From Paraburkholderia kirstenboschensis (GTDB taxonomy: Bacteria > Pseudomonadota > Gammaproteobacteria > Burkholderiales > Burkholderiaceae), in contig NZ_CAJHCR010000005.1 of NCBI RefSeq assembly GCF_904848585.1, forward strand, positions 124,001 to 188,000: 64,000 nt of DNA. The letters run 5' to 3'. The notes beneath the pieces were generated by a model, which was not told the origin of the DNA, ran no database searches, and saw nothing but the letters and a program-made list of their open reading frames with translations. A program made the translations under genes and the position numbers. Positions 32,395-40,784 of this stretch are shown here, in pieces. Positions within the stretch are counted from its first letter, which is position 1. Every line of letters starts with the position of its first letter.

Positions 32395-33510
32395 TCAGGC
32401 GGTGAAACCCGGCAGAAAAAGCGAGCGCCGGCCAAAGAGCGGCGACGTGAACGGTCGATCCTCGCCACGGTCGTATTCGCCGTGATAGCGGCCAATGCGC
32501 TCCACTTCGTTGCGCGAGCCAAGAATCACCGGCACGCGCCCATGCAGCGCATGCGGCACCACGTCGAGAATGCGCTCGCGGCCCGTGATGGAAAGGCCGC
32601 CGGCCTGTTCGACCAGAAAGCTCATCGGGTTGGCTTCATACAGAAGCCGCAGGCGCCCTTCCATGACCGGCGTTTTCGAGTCGCGCGGATACATGAACAC
32701 GCCGCCGCGCATCAGGATGCGATGCACCTCCGCGACCATCGAGGCAATCCAGCGCATGTTGAAGTCCTCGGTACGGCAGCCCGTGCGGCCGTCCTTGCAT
32801 TCCTGCACGTAGCGGCGCACGGGCGGCTCCCAGAAGCGTTCGTTCGACGCGTTGATCGCGAACTCGGCGGTGTTCTCCGGAATGCGAATGTTCGAATGCG
32901 TGAGCACGAAATTGCCGATCTCGCGCTCGAGCGTGAAGCCATGCGTGCCGTTGCCCACCGAGAGCACGAGCATTGTCGAAGGACCGTAAATCGCGTAGCC
33001 CGCCGCGACCTGCTCACGACCCGGCCTGAGAAACGCGGATTCGCCGACCGGTCGATCCGTGTCAGCGGAACAGTCATCCACATTGCGCAGCACCGAAAAG
33101 ATCGAACCGACCACGCCGTTGATGTCGATGTTCGACGAGCCGTCGAGCGGATCGAACGCGAGCAGATAGTCGCCGCGCGGGTAGCCTTGCGGAATCGTGT
33201 AGACGCTCTCCATTTCCTCGGAGGCCATCGCGGCCAGCAGCCCGTCCCACTCGCACTGCTGCACGAAGATTTCGTTCGTGGCGACATCGAGCTTCTTCTG
33301 CTCCTCGCCATGCGTGTTGATGCTTTGCGCCGACCCGTAATTGCCGCCGAGCGCGCCCTTGGTGAGCATCGCCGAGATCGACTTGATGGCCGCGGCTACG
33401 TCGATCAGCAGCGCGGATAGCCCCGCGTTCTGCGCCGTTCCCGCCGCGCAAGGCTGGCGGTCAAGCGTGTCGATGAGAAACTTCGAAAGGGTCGTGCGTC
33501 CGTCTTGCAT
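32395..33510 (-). CDS. cbbF: fructose-1,6-bisphosphatase
   Basis: Class I FBPase of 371 residues; in Calvin operons it also acts on sedoheptulose bisphosphate. Metal site and substrate motifs: ASEEMESVY, then LLAFDPLDGSSNIDINGVVGSIFSV, and ENPMSF-like LLYEANPMSFLVEQAGG near the C-terminus. Placed between cbbX and cbbP on the same strand with a 63-nt gap to cbbP. Confidence 0.96.
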   Translation of the reverse strand: MQDGRTTLSKFLIDTLDRQPCAAGTAQNAGLSALLIDVAAAIKSISAMLTKGALGGNYGSAQSINTHGEEQKKLDVATNEIFVQQCEWDGLLAAMASEEMESVYTIPQGYPRGDYLLAFDPLDGSSNIDINGVVGSIFSVLRNVDDCSADTDRPVGESAFLRPGREQVAAGYAIYGPSTMLVLSVGNGTHGFTLEREIGNFVLTHSNIRIPENTAEFAINASNERFWEPPVRRYVQECKDGRTGCRTEDFNMRWIASMVAEVHRILMRGGVFMYPRDSKTPVMEGRLRLLYEANPMSFLVEQAGGLSITGRERILDVVPHALHGRVPVILGSRNEVERIGRYHGEYDRGEDRPFTSPLFGRRSLFLPGFTA

Positions 33511-33535
33511 GGCGAGCTCCTGAGGTTGTTCTGGT

Positions 33536-34606
33536 TCAGCCTGGCGGCGCCGTCACGGCGCGCGGCGCAGCGGCGCCCGACTCGGCGCCCGACGCAAGAA
33601 AGGACACGGATGGCTCGCCGTTTTGCGTGAGCGGCTCGGCGAATACGCGGCTTGCGCGAATATCTTCGGTGGCGATCAATGTCAACGCGGCCGCGTCGAT
33701 CGGCGCGCCGCCCTGCATCGCCGCGGCGAATAGACGATTCGCCTGGCGCAGCCGCGAGCGGTCGAGCGCGTTGCGCACCGAGCGCGCATTGGCGAAATTC
33801 GGCTGGCGGGTGCGTCGCGCGAGGTAATCCGCGAAAGCGCGCCGTGACTCGGCGTCGAAGCGGTAATTCAACGTCGCGAGCATGCGCTCGGCAATGTCGA
33901 GCAGTTCCGCGTCGCCGTAATCGGGAAACGTGATGTGATGCGCAATGCGCGAGCGAAAACCCGGATTGCTTTCGAAGAACACTTCCATCCGCGACGCGTA
34001 ACCGGCGAGGATCACCACAAGATCGTCGCGCTGGTTTTCCATCGTCTGCAGCAGGATTTCTATGGCTTCCTGCCCGTAGTCCCGTTCGTTTTCCGGGCGA
34101 TACAGGTAATACGCTTCGTCGATGAACAGCACGCCGCCCATTGCGCGCTTGAGCACATCGCGCGTTTTCGGTGCGGTATGGCCAATGTACTGGCCAACCA
34201 GATCGTCGCGCGTCACCGAGACAAGATGATTGCGGCGAATGTAGCCAAGCCGATGCAGCACCTCGGCCATGCGCAATGCCACCGTCGTCTTGCCGGTGCC
34301 CGGATTGCCGGAGAAACACATATGCAGCGTCGGCGCGCCGCTCGCGAGACCGAGCGATTCGCGCGCCCGCTCGACGAGCAGATGCGCGGCGATCTCGCGG
34401 ATACGCGTTTTCACCGGCGCGAGGCCGACGAGATCGCGGTCCAGTTCCGCCAGCACGTCGCCGATGCCGGAATCGCGATAAAGCGCGGCGAGGTCGATAT
34501 GCGGCGGCAGCGCGCGGCCCGCGTGTTTTGCCGCGCTGTCGTTCGATGCGTCGTTCCCGGCTGCGGACGACGGTGCGTCGGCGTCAATAGCGGCAGCTTC
34601 GGTCAT
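33536..34606 (-). CDS. cbbX: CbbX, red-type RuBisCO activase
   Basis: AAA+ ATPase that pulls on the C-terminus of the red-type RuBisCO large subunit to free inhibitory sugar phosphates; activity needs RuBP in the known protein. 356 residues, with an N-terminal extension of about 40 low-complexity residues, then the core: Walker A GNPGTGKT at 100-107, GHTAPKTRDVLKRAMGGVLFIDEAYYLYRPENERDYG (Walker B) and ILAGYASRMEVFFESNPGFRSRIAHHITFPDY (sensor 1 and arginine finger area). Directly after cbbS as expected for form IC operons. Confidence 0.96.
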   Translation of the reverse strand: MTEAAAIDADAPSSAAGNDASNDSAAKHAGRALPPHIDLAALYRDSGIGDVLAELDRDLVGLAPVKTRIREIAAHLLVERARESLGLASGAPTLHMCFSGNPGTGKTTVALRMAEVLHRLGYIRRNHLVSVTRDDLVGQYIGHTAPKTRDVLKRAMGGVLFIDEAYYLYRPENERDYGQEAIEILLQTMENQRDDLVVILAGYASRMEVFFESNPGFRSRIAHHITFPDYGDAELLDIAERMLATLNYRFDAESRRAFADYLARRTRQPNFANARSVRNALDRSRLRQANRLFAAAMQGGAPIDAAALTLIATEDIRASRVFAEPLTQNGEPSVSFLASGAESGAAAPRAVTAPPG

Positions 34607-34687
34607 GCTTTCTCCCTCCGTTCATCACGCTGTTGGCACGCTTTTGTCGCGCTTTCGCGGGACCTCATTACGCTCTCGTCGCCACTA

Positions 34688-35116
34688 TCAGCGCGTCGAA
34701 CCGTAGCGCTCGCCTGATGGCTTATCGCTCGCGTAGCCCGACAATCCATATCGCTGGACACGTCCCGGTCCATCACCACGCGTAAGCCGGAAGCCGGGCT
34801 CTTCATCCGGACGGTTGACGATGAACGACAGCCGCATCGTCTCGAATCCGCGCACCGAGTCGAACGCGTTGACCTTGATGTAGTGCTGCGGCCGTGCGGC
34901 GCGGCACGCCTTCACTTCCTGCAGCACGCCGGCCGCATCGTGCAGGTCGAACATCGGCAGACCCCACATTTCCCAGTACGTATTGCGCGGATGCGGGTCG
35001 TCGGTGAATTCGACGGAGCAGGCCCAGCCCTGGCCAAGCGCGTAGTCGATCTGCAAACCGATCTCTTCGTCCGTGAGTTCCGGCAAGAAGGAAAACGTGC
35101 CTTGTGTAATGCGCAT
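34688..35116 (-). CDS. cbbS: RuBisCO small subunit, red type
   Basis: Small subunit of form IC RuBisCO, 142 residues. MRITQGTFSFLPELTDEEIGLQIDYAL is the typical red-type start, NTYWEMWGLPMFDLHDAA the central part, and the extra C-terminal hairpin of red-type subunits is present (FRLTRGDGPGRVQRYGLSGYASDKP). ATG at 35116; it lies 109 nt after cbbL. Confidence 0.97.
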   Translation of the reverse strand: MRITQGTFSFLPELTDEEIGLQIDYALGQGWACSVEFTDDPHPRNTYWEMWGLPMFDLHDAAGVLQEVKACRAARPQHYIKVNAFDSVRGFETMRLSFIVNRPDEEPGFRLTRGDGPGRVQRYGLSGYASDKPSGERYGSTR

Positions 35117-35225
35117 GACGTACCTCGCGATTGATTGACTGCAACGTTCAAACGGCGCACACGGTCTCCCGCGCAGTGCGTCGGCACTGCTGCGAACCTG
35201 CACCAGGAATCTTTCGATGCGCCGC

Positions 35226-36725
35226 TTATGCCGCGGTCGGCGTGGCGGCGAAATCCGGCGAATCGGTCGACGCGTAGTTGAAGCTCACGTCGCGCCAGGT
35301 ATCGAGCGCCTGCTTCAGCGGCCCGCACCAGCGCGCCGCGGCTTCCAGAATGTCCGGCCCTTCGTGACGAATGTCGCGTCCTTCGTTGCGCGCCTTCACC
35401 ATCGCCTCGAGCGCGACGCGATTGGCCACGGCGCCCGCCTGAATCCCACCCGGATGGCCGATGGTCCCGCCGCCGAACTGCAGGATCGCGTCGTCGCCGA
35501 ACAGGTCGAGCAGTTGATGCATCTGTCCCGCGTGAATGCCGCCCGAGGCCACCGGCATTACCTTGCGCAGGCCGGCCCACGGCTGCTCGAAGAAAATGCC
35601 GCGCGACAGGTCGACTTCGTTGCGCGCCTCGCGGCACACGTTGTAAAAGCCCTGCACGGTCAACGGATCGCCTTCGAGCTTGCCCACCGCCGTGCCCGCA
35701 TGCGCGTGATCGACACCCGCCATGCGCAGCCACTTCGCGATCACGCGAAACGAAATGCCGTGATTGCGCTGACGCGTGTACGTGCTGTGCCCCGCGCGAT
35801 GCAGATGCAGAATCATGTCGTTCCTGCGAGCCCAGCGCGCCATCGACTGAATCGCGGTCCAACCGATCACGAGGTCGATCATCACGATGCATGAACCCAG
35901 TTCCTTCGCAAATTCGGCGCGCTCATACATCTCCTCCATCGTGCCCGCCGTCACGTTCAGATAATGGCCTTTGACCTCGCCGGTCTCCGCTTGCGCGCGA
36001 TTCACCGCCTCCATGGAAAACAGAAAACGGTCGCGCCAGTGCATGAAAGCCTGCGAGTTGATGTTCTCGTCGTCCTTCAGAAAGTCGAGACCGCCGCGCA
36101 ATCCTTCGTACACGACCCGGCCGTAGTTCTTGCCGGATAAACCCAGCTTGGGCTTGACGGTGGCGCCCAGCAACGGGCGGCCATACTTGTCGAGCCGCTC
36201 GCGTTCGACGACGATTCCGGTCGGCGGTCCCTGGAAGGTCTTCAGATAAGCAACAGGTATGCGCATGTCTTCGAGCCGCAGCGCTTTCAGCGGTTTGAAG
36301 CCGAATACGTTGCCGATGATCGACGCCGTCAGGTTCGCGATCGAGCCTTCTTCGAAGAGATCGAGTTCATAGGCGATGTAGGCGAAGTACTGCGGCTCGG
36401 CCGCATTCGACGCGGGCACCGGATCGACGCGATACGCTTTTGCGCGGTACATGTCGCACGCGGTCAGGCGGTCGGTCCACACCACGGTCCATGTTGCTGT
36501 CGACGATTCGCCGGCCACGGCCGCGGCCGCTTCTTCCGGCTCGACGCCCGGTTGCGGCGTGATGCGAAAGAGCGCGATCACGTCCGTGTCTTTCGGCGTG
36601 TAATCCGGTTGCCAGTAGCCCATCTCGCGATACTTCATCACGCCGGCGGCATAGCGCTCGCGCGCGTTGCCCGCATCGCGCGGCTTGTGGAGGGTCTCGA
36701 TCACCGGTTGACTGAAATCGTTCAT
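35226..36725 (-). CDS. cbbL: RuBisCO large subunit, form IC (red type)
   Basis: CO2-fixing enzyme of the Calvin cycle, 499 residues. Active-site features: KPKLGLS with catalytic Lys (191, 193), GGLDFLKDDENINSQ in which Lys217 is the carbamylated, Mg-binding lysine, HLHRAGHSTYTRQ, and SGGIHAGQMHQLLDLFGDDAILQFGGGTIGHPGG for phosphate binding. The C-terminal tail after DSPDFAATP can be the CbbX handle. It is the first gene of cbbL-S-X-F-P-T-A-E; the region upstream contains a candidate operator at 36836-36852 and no divergent cbbR gene. Confidence 0.98.
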   Translation of the reverse strand: MNDFSQPVIETLHKPRDAGNARERYAAGVMKYREMGYWQPDYTPKDTDVIALFRITPQPGVEPEEAAAAVAGESSTATWTVVWTDRLTACDMYRAKAYRVDPVPASNAAEPQYFAYIAYELDLFEEGSIANLTASIIGNVFGFKPLKALRLEDMRIPVAYLKTFQGPPTGIVVERERLDKYGRPLLGATVKPKLGLSGKNYGRVVYEGLRGGLDFLKDDENINSQAFMHWRDRFLFSMEAVNRAQAETGEVKGHYLNVTAGTMEEMYERAEFAKELGSCIVMIDLVIGWTAIQSMARWARRNDMILHLHRAGHSTYTRQRNHGISFRVIAKWLRMAGVDHAHAGTAVGKLEGDPLTVQGFYNVCREARNEVDLSRGIFFEQPWAGLRKVMPVASGGIHAGQMHQLLDLFGDDAILQFGGGTIGHPGGIQAGAVANRVALEAMVKARNEGRDIRHEGPDILEAAARWCGPLKQALDTWRDVSFNYASTDSPDFAATPTAA

Positions 36726-36835
36726 GACGTATCCTCGATTGTGGACAGGCGCGCTGCCGGAAGAACGAAGCGCTTGTGTGCACTGTAGGCAAGGACGTCA
36801 TTGTTGAGAATTCACGATTTTATTTGGCAGACTTA

Positions 36836-36852
36836 ATCGATCCGTTATCGAT
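36836..36852. promoter_or_regulatory. paired ATCGAT sites before cbbL, possible CbbR operator
   Basis: Two palindromic ATCGAT sites start exactly 11 bp apart (36836 and 36847), one helical turn, about 110-127 bp before the cbbL ATG. The surrounding TTAATCGAT...TTATCGATCGCATA contains T-N11-A spacings as used by LysR proteins. Spacing and location suit a CbbR binding site; this is inference from pattern. Confidence 0.45.
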
Positions 36853-37183
36853 CGCATATCGTGGAGCGCGCTTTCGGCAAGTGCGAAGAAAGGAACCTGT
36901 CATTCATTCGTGCGCGAATTGCTTCGGTGAAATCGCGGCGTAAGCATGAGGCCGAGTATGGCTCCTGAACGCGAACCGAAAGTATCGAGCTGCATGCGCG
37001 CCGTAAGTGACACGCGTATCAGGGTCTTTCGTGCGCAGTGGAACACTTTGCTGCATTATCGGAACAGTGCGCCGCGCAAGAAGCTCATGCGGCGTCCATG
37101 CCGCGCGGGCCTGCCTGCCGCCGTTATTCGGCGAACGCTGTATTGCGGCGCGGCATAGGCTGCTCCAGTCTTCGTTGCCGGTC

Positions 37184-37199
37184 CGGCACGGAGCTTGCG
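37184..37199 (+). promoter_or_regulatory. sigma-54 (-24/-12) promoter before pqqA
   Basis: CGGCACGGAGCTTGCG matches the sigma-54 consensus TGGCACG-N4-TTGCA at all positions except the first and the last, with GG and GC 10 nt apart. Transcription would start near 37210, leaving a leader of about 70 nt before pqqA. The rest of the 554-nt region between cbbL and pqqA shows only the ATCGAT pair and no gene. Confidence 0.6.
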
Positions 37200-37279
37200 T
37201 AGTCGATTACGCCAATGCAGCCCGGCAATGTGCGGGGCCGACGGCGCAACGCTGTATCAACCGATGGAGGAAGCACCTT

Positions 37280-37354
37280 ATGCAATGGACGACTCCGAGC
37301 TACACCGATATGCGTTTTGGTTTCGAAATCACGATGTATATCGCTACGCGTTAA
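37280..37354 (+). CDS. pqqA: PqqA, PQQ precursor peptide
   Basis: 24-residue peptide MQWTTPSYTDMRFGFEITMYIATR. Glu16 and Tyr20, spaced as ExxxY, are the residues cross-linked by PqqE and cut out to become PQQ. The ribosome site GGAGGAAG is strong and 6-7 nt before the ATG. It is separated by 12.2 kb from pqqBCDE (49589-52823), with methanofuran and fhc genes between. Its own promoter and following hairpin fit the need for many peptides per enzyme. Confidence 0.95.
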   Translation: MQWTTPSYTDMRFGFEITMYIATR

Positions 37355-37363
37355 AGCCCGCAT

Positions 37364-37382
37364 GGGCCGCGTAATGCGGCCC
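37364..37382 (+). terminator. hairpin after pqqA
   Basis: GGGCCGC-GTAAT-GCGGCCC is a perfect 7-bp stem with 5-nt loop starting 10 nt after the pqqA stop, without a T-run. In other bacteria a stem-loop behind pqqA keeps its message in excess; here it would partly block read-through to DUF447. Confidence 0.6.
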
Positions 37383-37454
37383 CTCTGCGGATCGATTGTT
37401 AATAGCTAGCTGAACGGGCGGCCTAGAGCGCTGCCAGGACACGCGTTCCCATCC

Positions 37455-38039
37455 ATGATTCACGAAACGATCGTCACTACGGCAGCGTGCGATGGCCGTC
37501 CTCATGTCGCGCCGATGGGAGCCCGTTACGAGGGCGAGTTCGTCATTCTCTCGCCGTTCCGTCCGTCCGTGACGCTCGACAATATCGTCGCCTCACGCGC
37601 GGCGGTCCTCAATTTCACTACCGATGTCCGCGTTTTCGCCGGCTGCGTCACGCATTGCGCGACCGATTGGCCGACGCTCGCGGCAAGCCATGTGGCGAGC
37701 GTGCGGCTCGCCGAGTCGCTCGCGCATGCCGAGCTCGAACTCGATGAATTGCGCGACGACAATGAGCGCCCGGTACTGCGCATGAAATGCGTGCACCGCG
37801 AAACGCATGCGCCGTTCGCCGGTTTCAACCGCGCGCAGGCCGCAGTGGTGGAAGGCGCAATTCTCGTGAGCCGGCTCTTCATGCTGCCGGCCGACAAGGT
37901 CGATCGCGAGATGGCTTATCTGCAGATCGCCATCGACAAAACAGCCGGCGACGCCGAACGCACTGCGTGGGGCTGGCTCACCGCCGCGATCGCGCGGCAC
38001 CGCGAACGCCTTGCATCGCCGGGTGGCCAGGCCGCCTGA
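37455..38039 (+). CDS. DUF447 family protein
   Basis: 194-residue DUF447 protein with an FMN-binding split-barrel look: MIHETIVTTAACDGRPHVAPMGARY and DNIVASRAAVLNFTTDVRVFAGCVT. The family is nearly limited to methanogens and bacteria having H4MPT or methanofuran, and it recurs in these clusters; no reaction is established. It follows pqqA by 100 nt and precedes mfnB by 64 nt. A redox or flavin-related step in cofactor assembly is a reasonable but unproven idea. Confidence 0.82.
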   Translation: MIHETIVTTAACDGRPHVAPMGARYEGEFVILSPFRPSVTLDNIVASRAAVLNFTTDVRVFAGCVTHCATDWPTLAASHVASVRLAESLAHAELELDELRDDNERPVLRMKCVHRETHAPFAGFNRAQAAVVEGAILVSRLFMLPADKVDREMAYLQIAIDKTAGDAERTAWGWLTAAIARHRERLASPGGQAA

Positions 38040-38103
38040 CTCGTCCGTCTAACTCGTGTCTTCGTATTACTCGCGCTTTTCCCGCTTTTTTCGGAGAACA
38101 CCG

Positions 38104-38847
38104 ATGACCGCATTGCTTGCGAGCGTCCGCTCGCACGACGAAGCATGGGATGCCGCTCGCGCTGGCGCCGACCTGATCGACCTGAAGGAACCGAATGCGG
38201 GCGCGTTGGGCGGGCTCGCGATCGGCGACATCGCGCGGATAGTGCGCGAGCTTCGCGCCCGTTATCCCGTCAAGCCGATTAGCGCGACAATCGGCGATTT
38301 GCCCGCGGATGCGCTGGATGAAATCGCCGCACGCGTGATCGAAGTGAGCGACACAGGCGTCGATTATGTGAAAGTGGGCGTGACGCCTGGACCGGCCGCC
38401 CGCCGTTGCCTCGAACAACTGGCGAATCTGCCGGCTGCCGTGGTGCCGGTCTTGCTGTGCGATGGCGGCATGGACGGCGAGCTCGCCGCTCTCGCGGCGT
38501 CGCTCGGCTTTGTCGGCGTGATGTTCGACACTTCCGCCAAAGACGGCAGCACGCTGTTCGATCATGTGGACAGCGACACGCTCGCGCGATGGCTGCGGCT
38601 CACGCGCGAACGAGGCGGAATGTGCGGCGTTGCCGGCTCACTCGGCTGGGCGCAGCTGGAGCAGATTCGCGCGCTCGCGCCCGATGTGGCGGGTTTTCGC
38701 ACAGCGTTGTGCGTCGACGGCCGGCGCTCGCGACTCGATCCGCAGCGCGTCGCACAATGGGCGGACGCATTGCATCGCGGCTCAGGCGACGTTGGCGCTG
38801 CCGGTATGGCGGCGGACCTGGTTGCAGCCGGCGCGGTCCGCGTGTAG
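38104..38847 (+). CDS. mfnB: MfnB, (5-formylfuran-3-yl)methyl phosphate synthase
   Basis: First enzyme of the furan part of methanofuran: two glyceraldehyde 3-phosphate give 4-(hydroxymethyl)-2-furancarboxaldehyde phosphate. TIM-barrel protein (former DUF556), 247 residues. GADLIDLKEPNAGALGG has Asp26 and the Schiff-base Lys28; later VDYVKVGVTPG and GFVGVMFDTSAKDGSTLFD hold the other conserved Lys and Asp residues. Start ATG at 38104 behind CGGAGAACACC. With mfnD, E and F nearby, the window encodes most of the pathway; MfnA (tyrosine decarboxylase) and MfnC (aminotransferase) were not seen. Confidence 0.92.
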   Translation: MTALLASVRSHDEAWDAARAGADLIDLKEPNAGALGGLAIGDIARIVRELRARYPVKPISATIGDLPADALDEIAARVIEVSDTGVDYVKVGVTPGPAARRCLEQLANLPAAVVPVLLCDGGMDGELAALAASLGFVGVMFDTSAKDGSTLFDHVDSDTLARWLRLTRERGGMCGVAGSLGWAQLEQIRALAPDVAGFRTALCVDGRRSRLDPQRVAQWADALHRGSGDVGAAGMAADLVAAGAVRV

Positions 38848-38965
38848 CACGGGGCATGCGGCGCAAAGCTTGGGTCGCCGCGCTGCATGGGCCGCATGGC
38901 TCAATGCGCTTACCTCCGCTATCGGCTAGATGGGCAATCTCTGCCGCATCTGCCAGGCAGCGCAG

Positions 38966-39556
38966 TCAGATGACCGGCGTATTCAGCAACCGGTCGCGCA
39001 TCAGTTCGACATTGTCCTTATTGAACAGCTCGACGACGTAGTTCGCCTCGTTCACATAATCGACAAAGCTGCGGTCCACCACGCCCGCGGCTGCCAGCGT
39101 GTCGAGCCGTTCGTTTCCCGAGATCGGACATGACTTCACGACGATCAGCCGCTCGGCGTTGAGCATCGTCGAAAGCCAGGCGGCGAGGCTGTCGGAGGTC
39201 GTGTCCCAGTTGCTCATCGCGTCGGGCGTGTCACGCATCAGCGCAGTCGGCACCCACACGGCGACGTGGCCGTCGCGCAGCGCGCGGCGAATCTTCGCCT
39301 CGCTCGATGCGAGCACGAGTTCGGGCAAGACTCCTTGCATGAGGAGCGCGTATTGCGTCATCGCGAGCAGACACATGTTGTGAGCGGCGAGGTCGTCGAA
39401 GCTCCACTCGCTTTGATACTGCCGCACCTTGTCCGCGAAATCGCCGCCGCCTGGAACGATGACGACGCGCCCGCCCCCCACTTCGCATAGCTCGATGAGC
39501 CATTGGCGCAGCGCCGGCTCGTGACTCAGGCTGCCCCCGATCTTGACCACCCACAT
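38966..39556 (-). CDS. mfnE: MfnE-like amino acid kinase family protein
   Basis: Small amino-acid-kinase-fold protein, 196 residues: MWVVKIGGSLSHEPALRQWL (nucleotide loop), VVIVPGGGDFADKVRQYQ, and SNWDTTSDSLAAWLSTMLNAERLIVVKSC. In methanogens MfnE turns aminomethyl-furan phosphate into the pyrophosphate needed for coupling to tyramine. Clear family member; the bacterial reaction is assigned by context with mfnF and mfnD, which lie directly upstream on the same strand. Confidence 0.85.
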   Translation of the reverse strand: MWVVKIGGSLSHEPALRQWLIELCEVGGGRVVIVPGGGDFADKVRQYQSEWSFDDLAAHNMCLLAMTQYALLMQGVLPELVLASSEAKIRRALRDGHVAVWVPTALMRDTPDAMSNWDTTSDSLAAWLSTMLNAERLIVVKSCPISGNERLDTLAAAGVVDRSFVDYVNEANYVVELFNKDNVELMRDRLLNTPVI

Positions 39557-39659
39557 GATCGTTGTCCTCGTTTGCGATTAACCTCGTTTGCTTGTCCGCC
39601 TGCCTGCTGGCCCGGCTGTCTGCTCGTTGCGCCCGCCTCCTTCGAATATGTTGCGTGGT

Positions 39660-40784
39660 TCACGCGGCCCGTGTAGCCGCATCGACACTTTGAACGCCGT
39701 CGCCAGCCTGCGCATAACGCGTCGCCGCGAGCAGCCCCACCGCCACGCTCGGCGCGCAAGTCGCTGCCCAGTCGGACTGATCGGCCGCGCCTCCCGCCAG
39801 CGTGCCGAAATCCATATAGCCGCGCGCCTCTTCACGCGCGAGCGCCGCCACCAGAAAGCGTCCGCAGCCGGCGCCTACGAGCGGTGCGGTCGCAAGCTCG
39901 GGGTGGGCCGCCGTCACGCGCGTCAGGTTCGCGCCGATCTCGCGCAGTTGCAGCTCGCGCCAGCGCTGCGCGAACGCGCGCCATTCGGCGGGGCTCGCTT
40001 CGTGCGCGTCGCGGCCGATCATCCGCGCGAGCCGCCTTCTGCTCGCAAGTTCGTTTTTCGGGCCGTTGTCGGCGCTCGGGTAAAGGTCGTATTGCGGCGC
40101 GAGTTCGCCCGTGAGCCGGTACACGTCCGCCGTGGTCGCGAACCATTCGTTCATCACGTTGACCGCCGCGCCGCCGAACTCGATGCGCTGCGCGATCCCG
40201 CACAGCGGCGTGCGCACGACTCCCTGATAGACGAGCTCACCGGTGGCGAGCCGCCCGGCATCCGTCGATGCGCGCGCAACGACTCGCCCGTTCGCAAGCG
40301 GAATGATGTCGGTCGTCGTGCTGCCGATGTCGATCAGCAGCGCATTGGCTACGCGCGTAGCTATCCAGCGAGCGGTCGCCAGCCAGTTCGCCGACGCGAC
40401 GCTGCGCCAGCCGGCCGCGCAGGTCTGCGCCGTCAGCCAGCCGGCCTCGCCCGCATAGAACGCGACGCGCGGCCCGAGCCGCTGCGCGAGCGCTGCGGCG
40501 ATTGCCCGCACGCCTTGTGCTCGGTCCTCGAAAAGATCGACCATCTCGCCCGTCATCGTCACGGCGTGCCGCGCCGCGTAGGTTTTCGCGACCGGCCAGC
40601 GTTCGAACACGAGGTCGATGGTGCGCTCCAGATGTTCGAGCCCTTGCCACAACGGGCAGGCCCACTGCGCGACGTCGAGCACGACGCCGCTCGCATCGGT
40701 CATCGACACTTTGACGTGCGCGCCGCCGACGTCCCAGCCGAACACCGGCGCACCGCCCACGGAGTTCATGCGCGGCGCGTTCAT
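39660..40784 (-). CDS. mfnF: MfnF-like, hydantoinase/oxoprolinase superfamily
   Basis: ASKHA-type protein of about 374 residues. It joins the furan pyrophosphate with glutamyl-tyramine in methanogens. Seen: FGWDVGGAHVKVSMTD (phosphate 1 motif), LLIDIGSTTTDIIPLANGRVV (phosphate 2 motif), and GAGCGRFLVAALA near the end. Start at 40784: the ATGA overlaps the mfnD stop, and GCGGAG stands before it; an ATG 15 nt upstream is part of that ribosome site region. Confidence 0.86.
   Translation of the reverse strand: MNAPRMNSVGGAPVFGWDVGGAHVKVSMTDASGVVLDVAQWACPLWQGLEHLERTIDLVFERWPVAKTYAARHAVTMTGEMVDLFEDRAQGVRAIAAALAQRLGPRVAFYAGEAGWLTAQTCAAGWRSVASANWLATARWIATRVANALLIDIGSTTTDIIPLANGRVVARASTDAGRLATGELVYQGVVRTPLCGIAQRIEFGGAAVNVMNEWFATTADVYRLTGELAPQYDLYPSADNGPKNELASRRRLARMIGRDAHEASPAEWRAFAQRWRELQLREIGANLTRVTAAHPELATAPLVGAGCGRFLVAALAREEARGYMDFGTLAGGAADQSDWAATCAPSVAVGLLAATRYAQAGDGVQSVDAATRAA

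Noticed and set aside
36946..37158. 70-codon frame between cbbL and pqqA
   Set aside because: No ribosome site, no recognisable domain, and it covers the pqqA promoter region.
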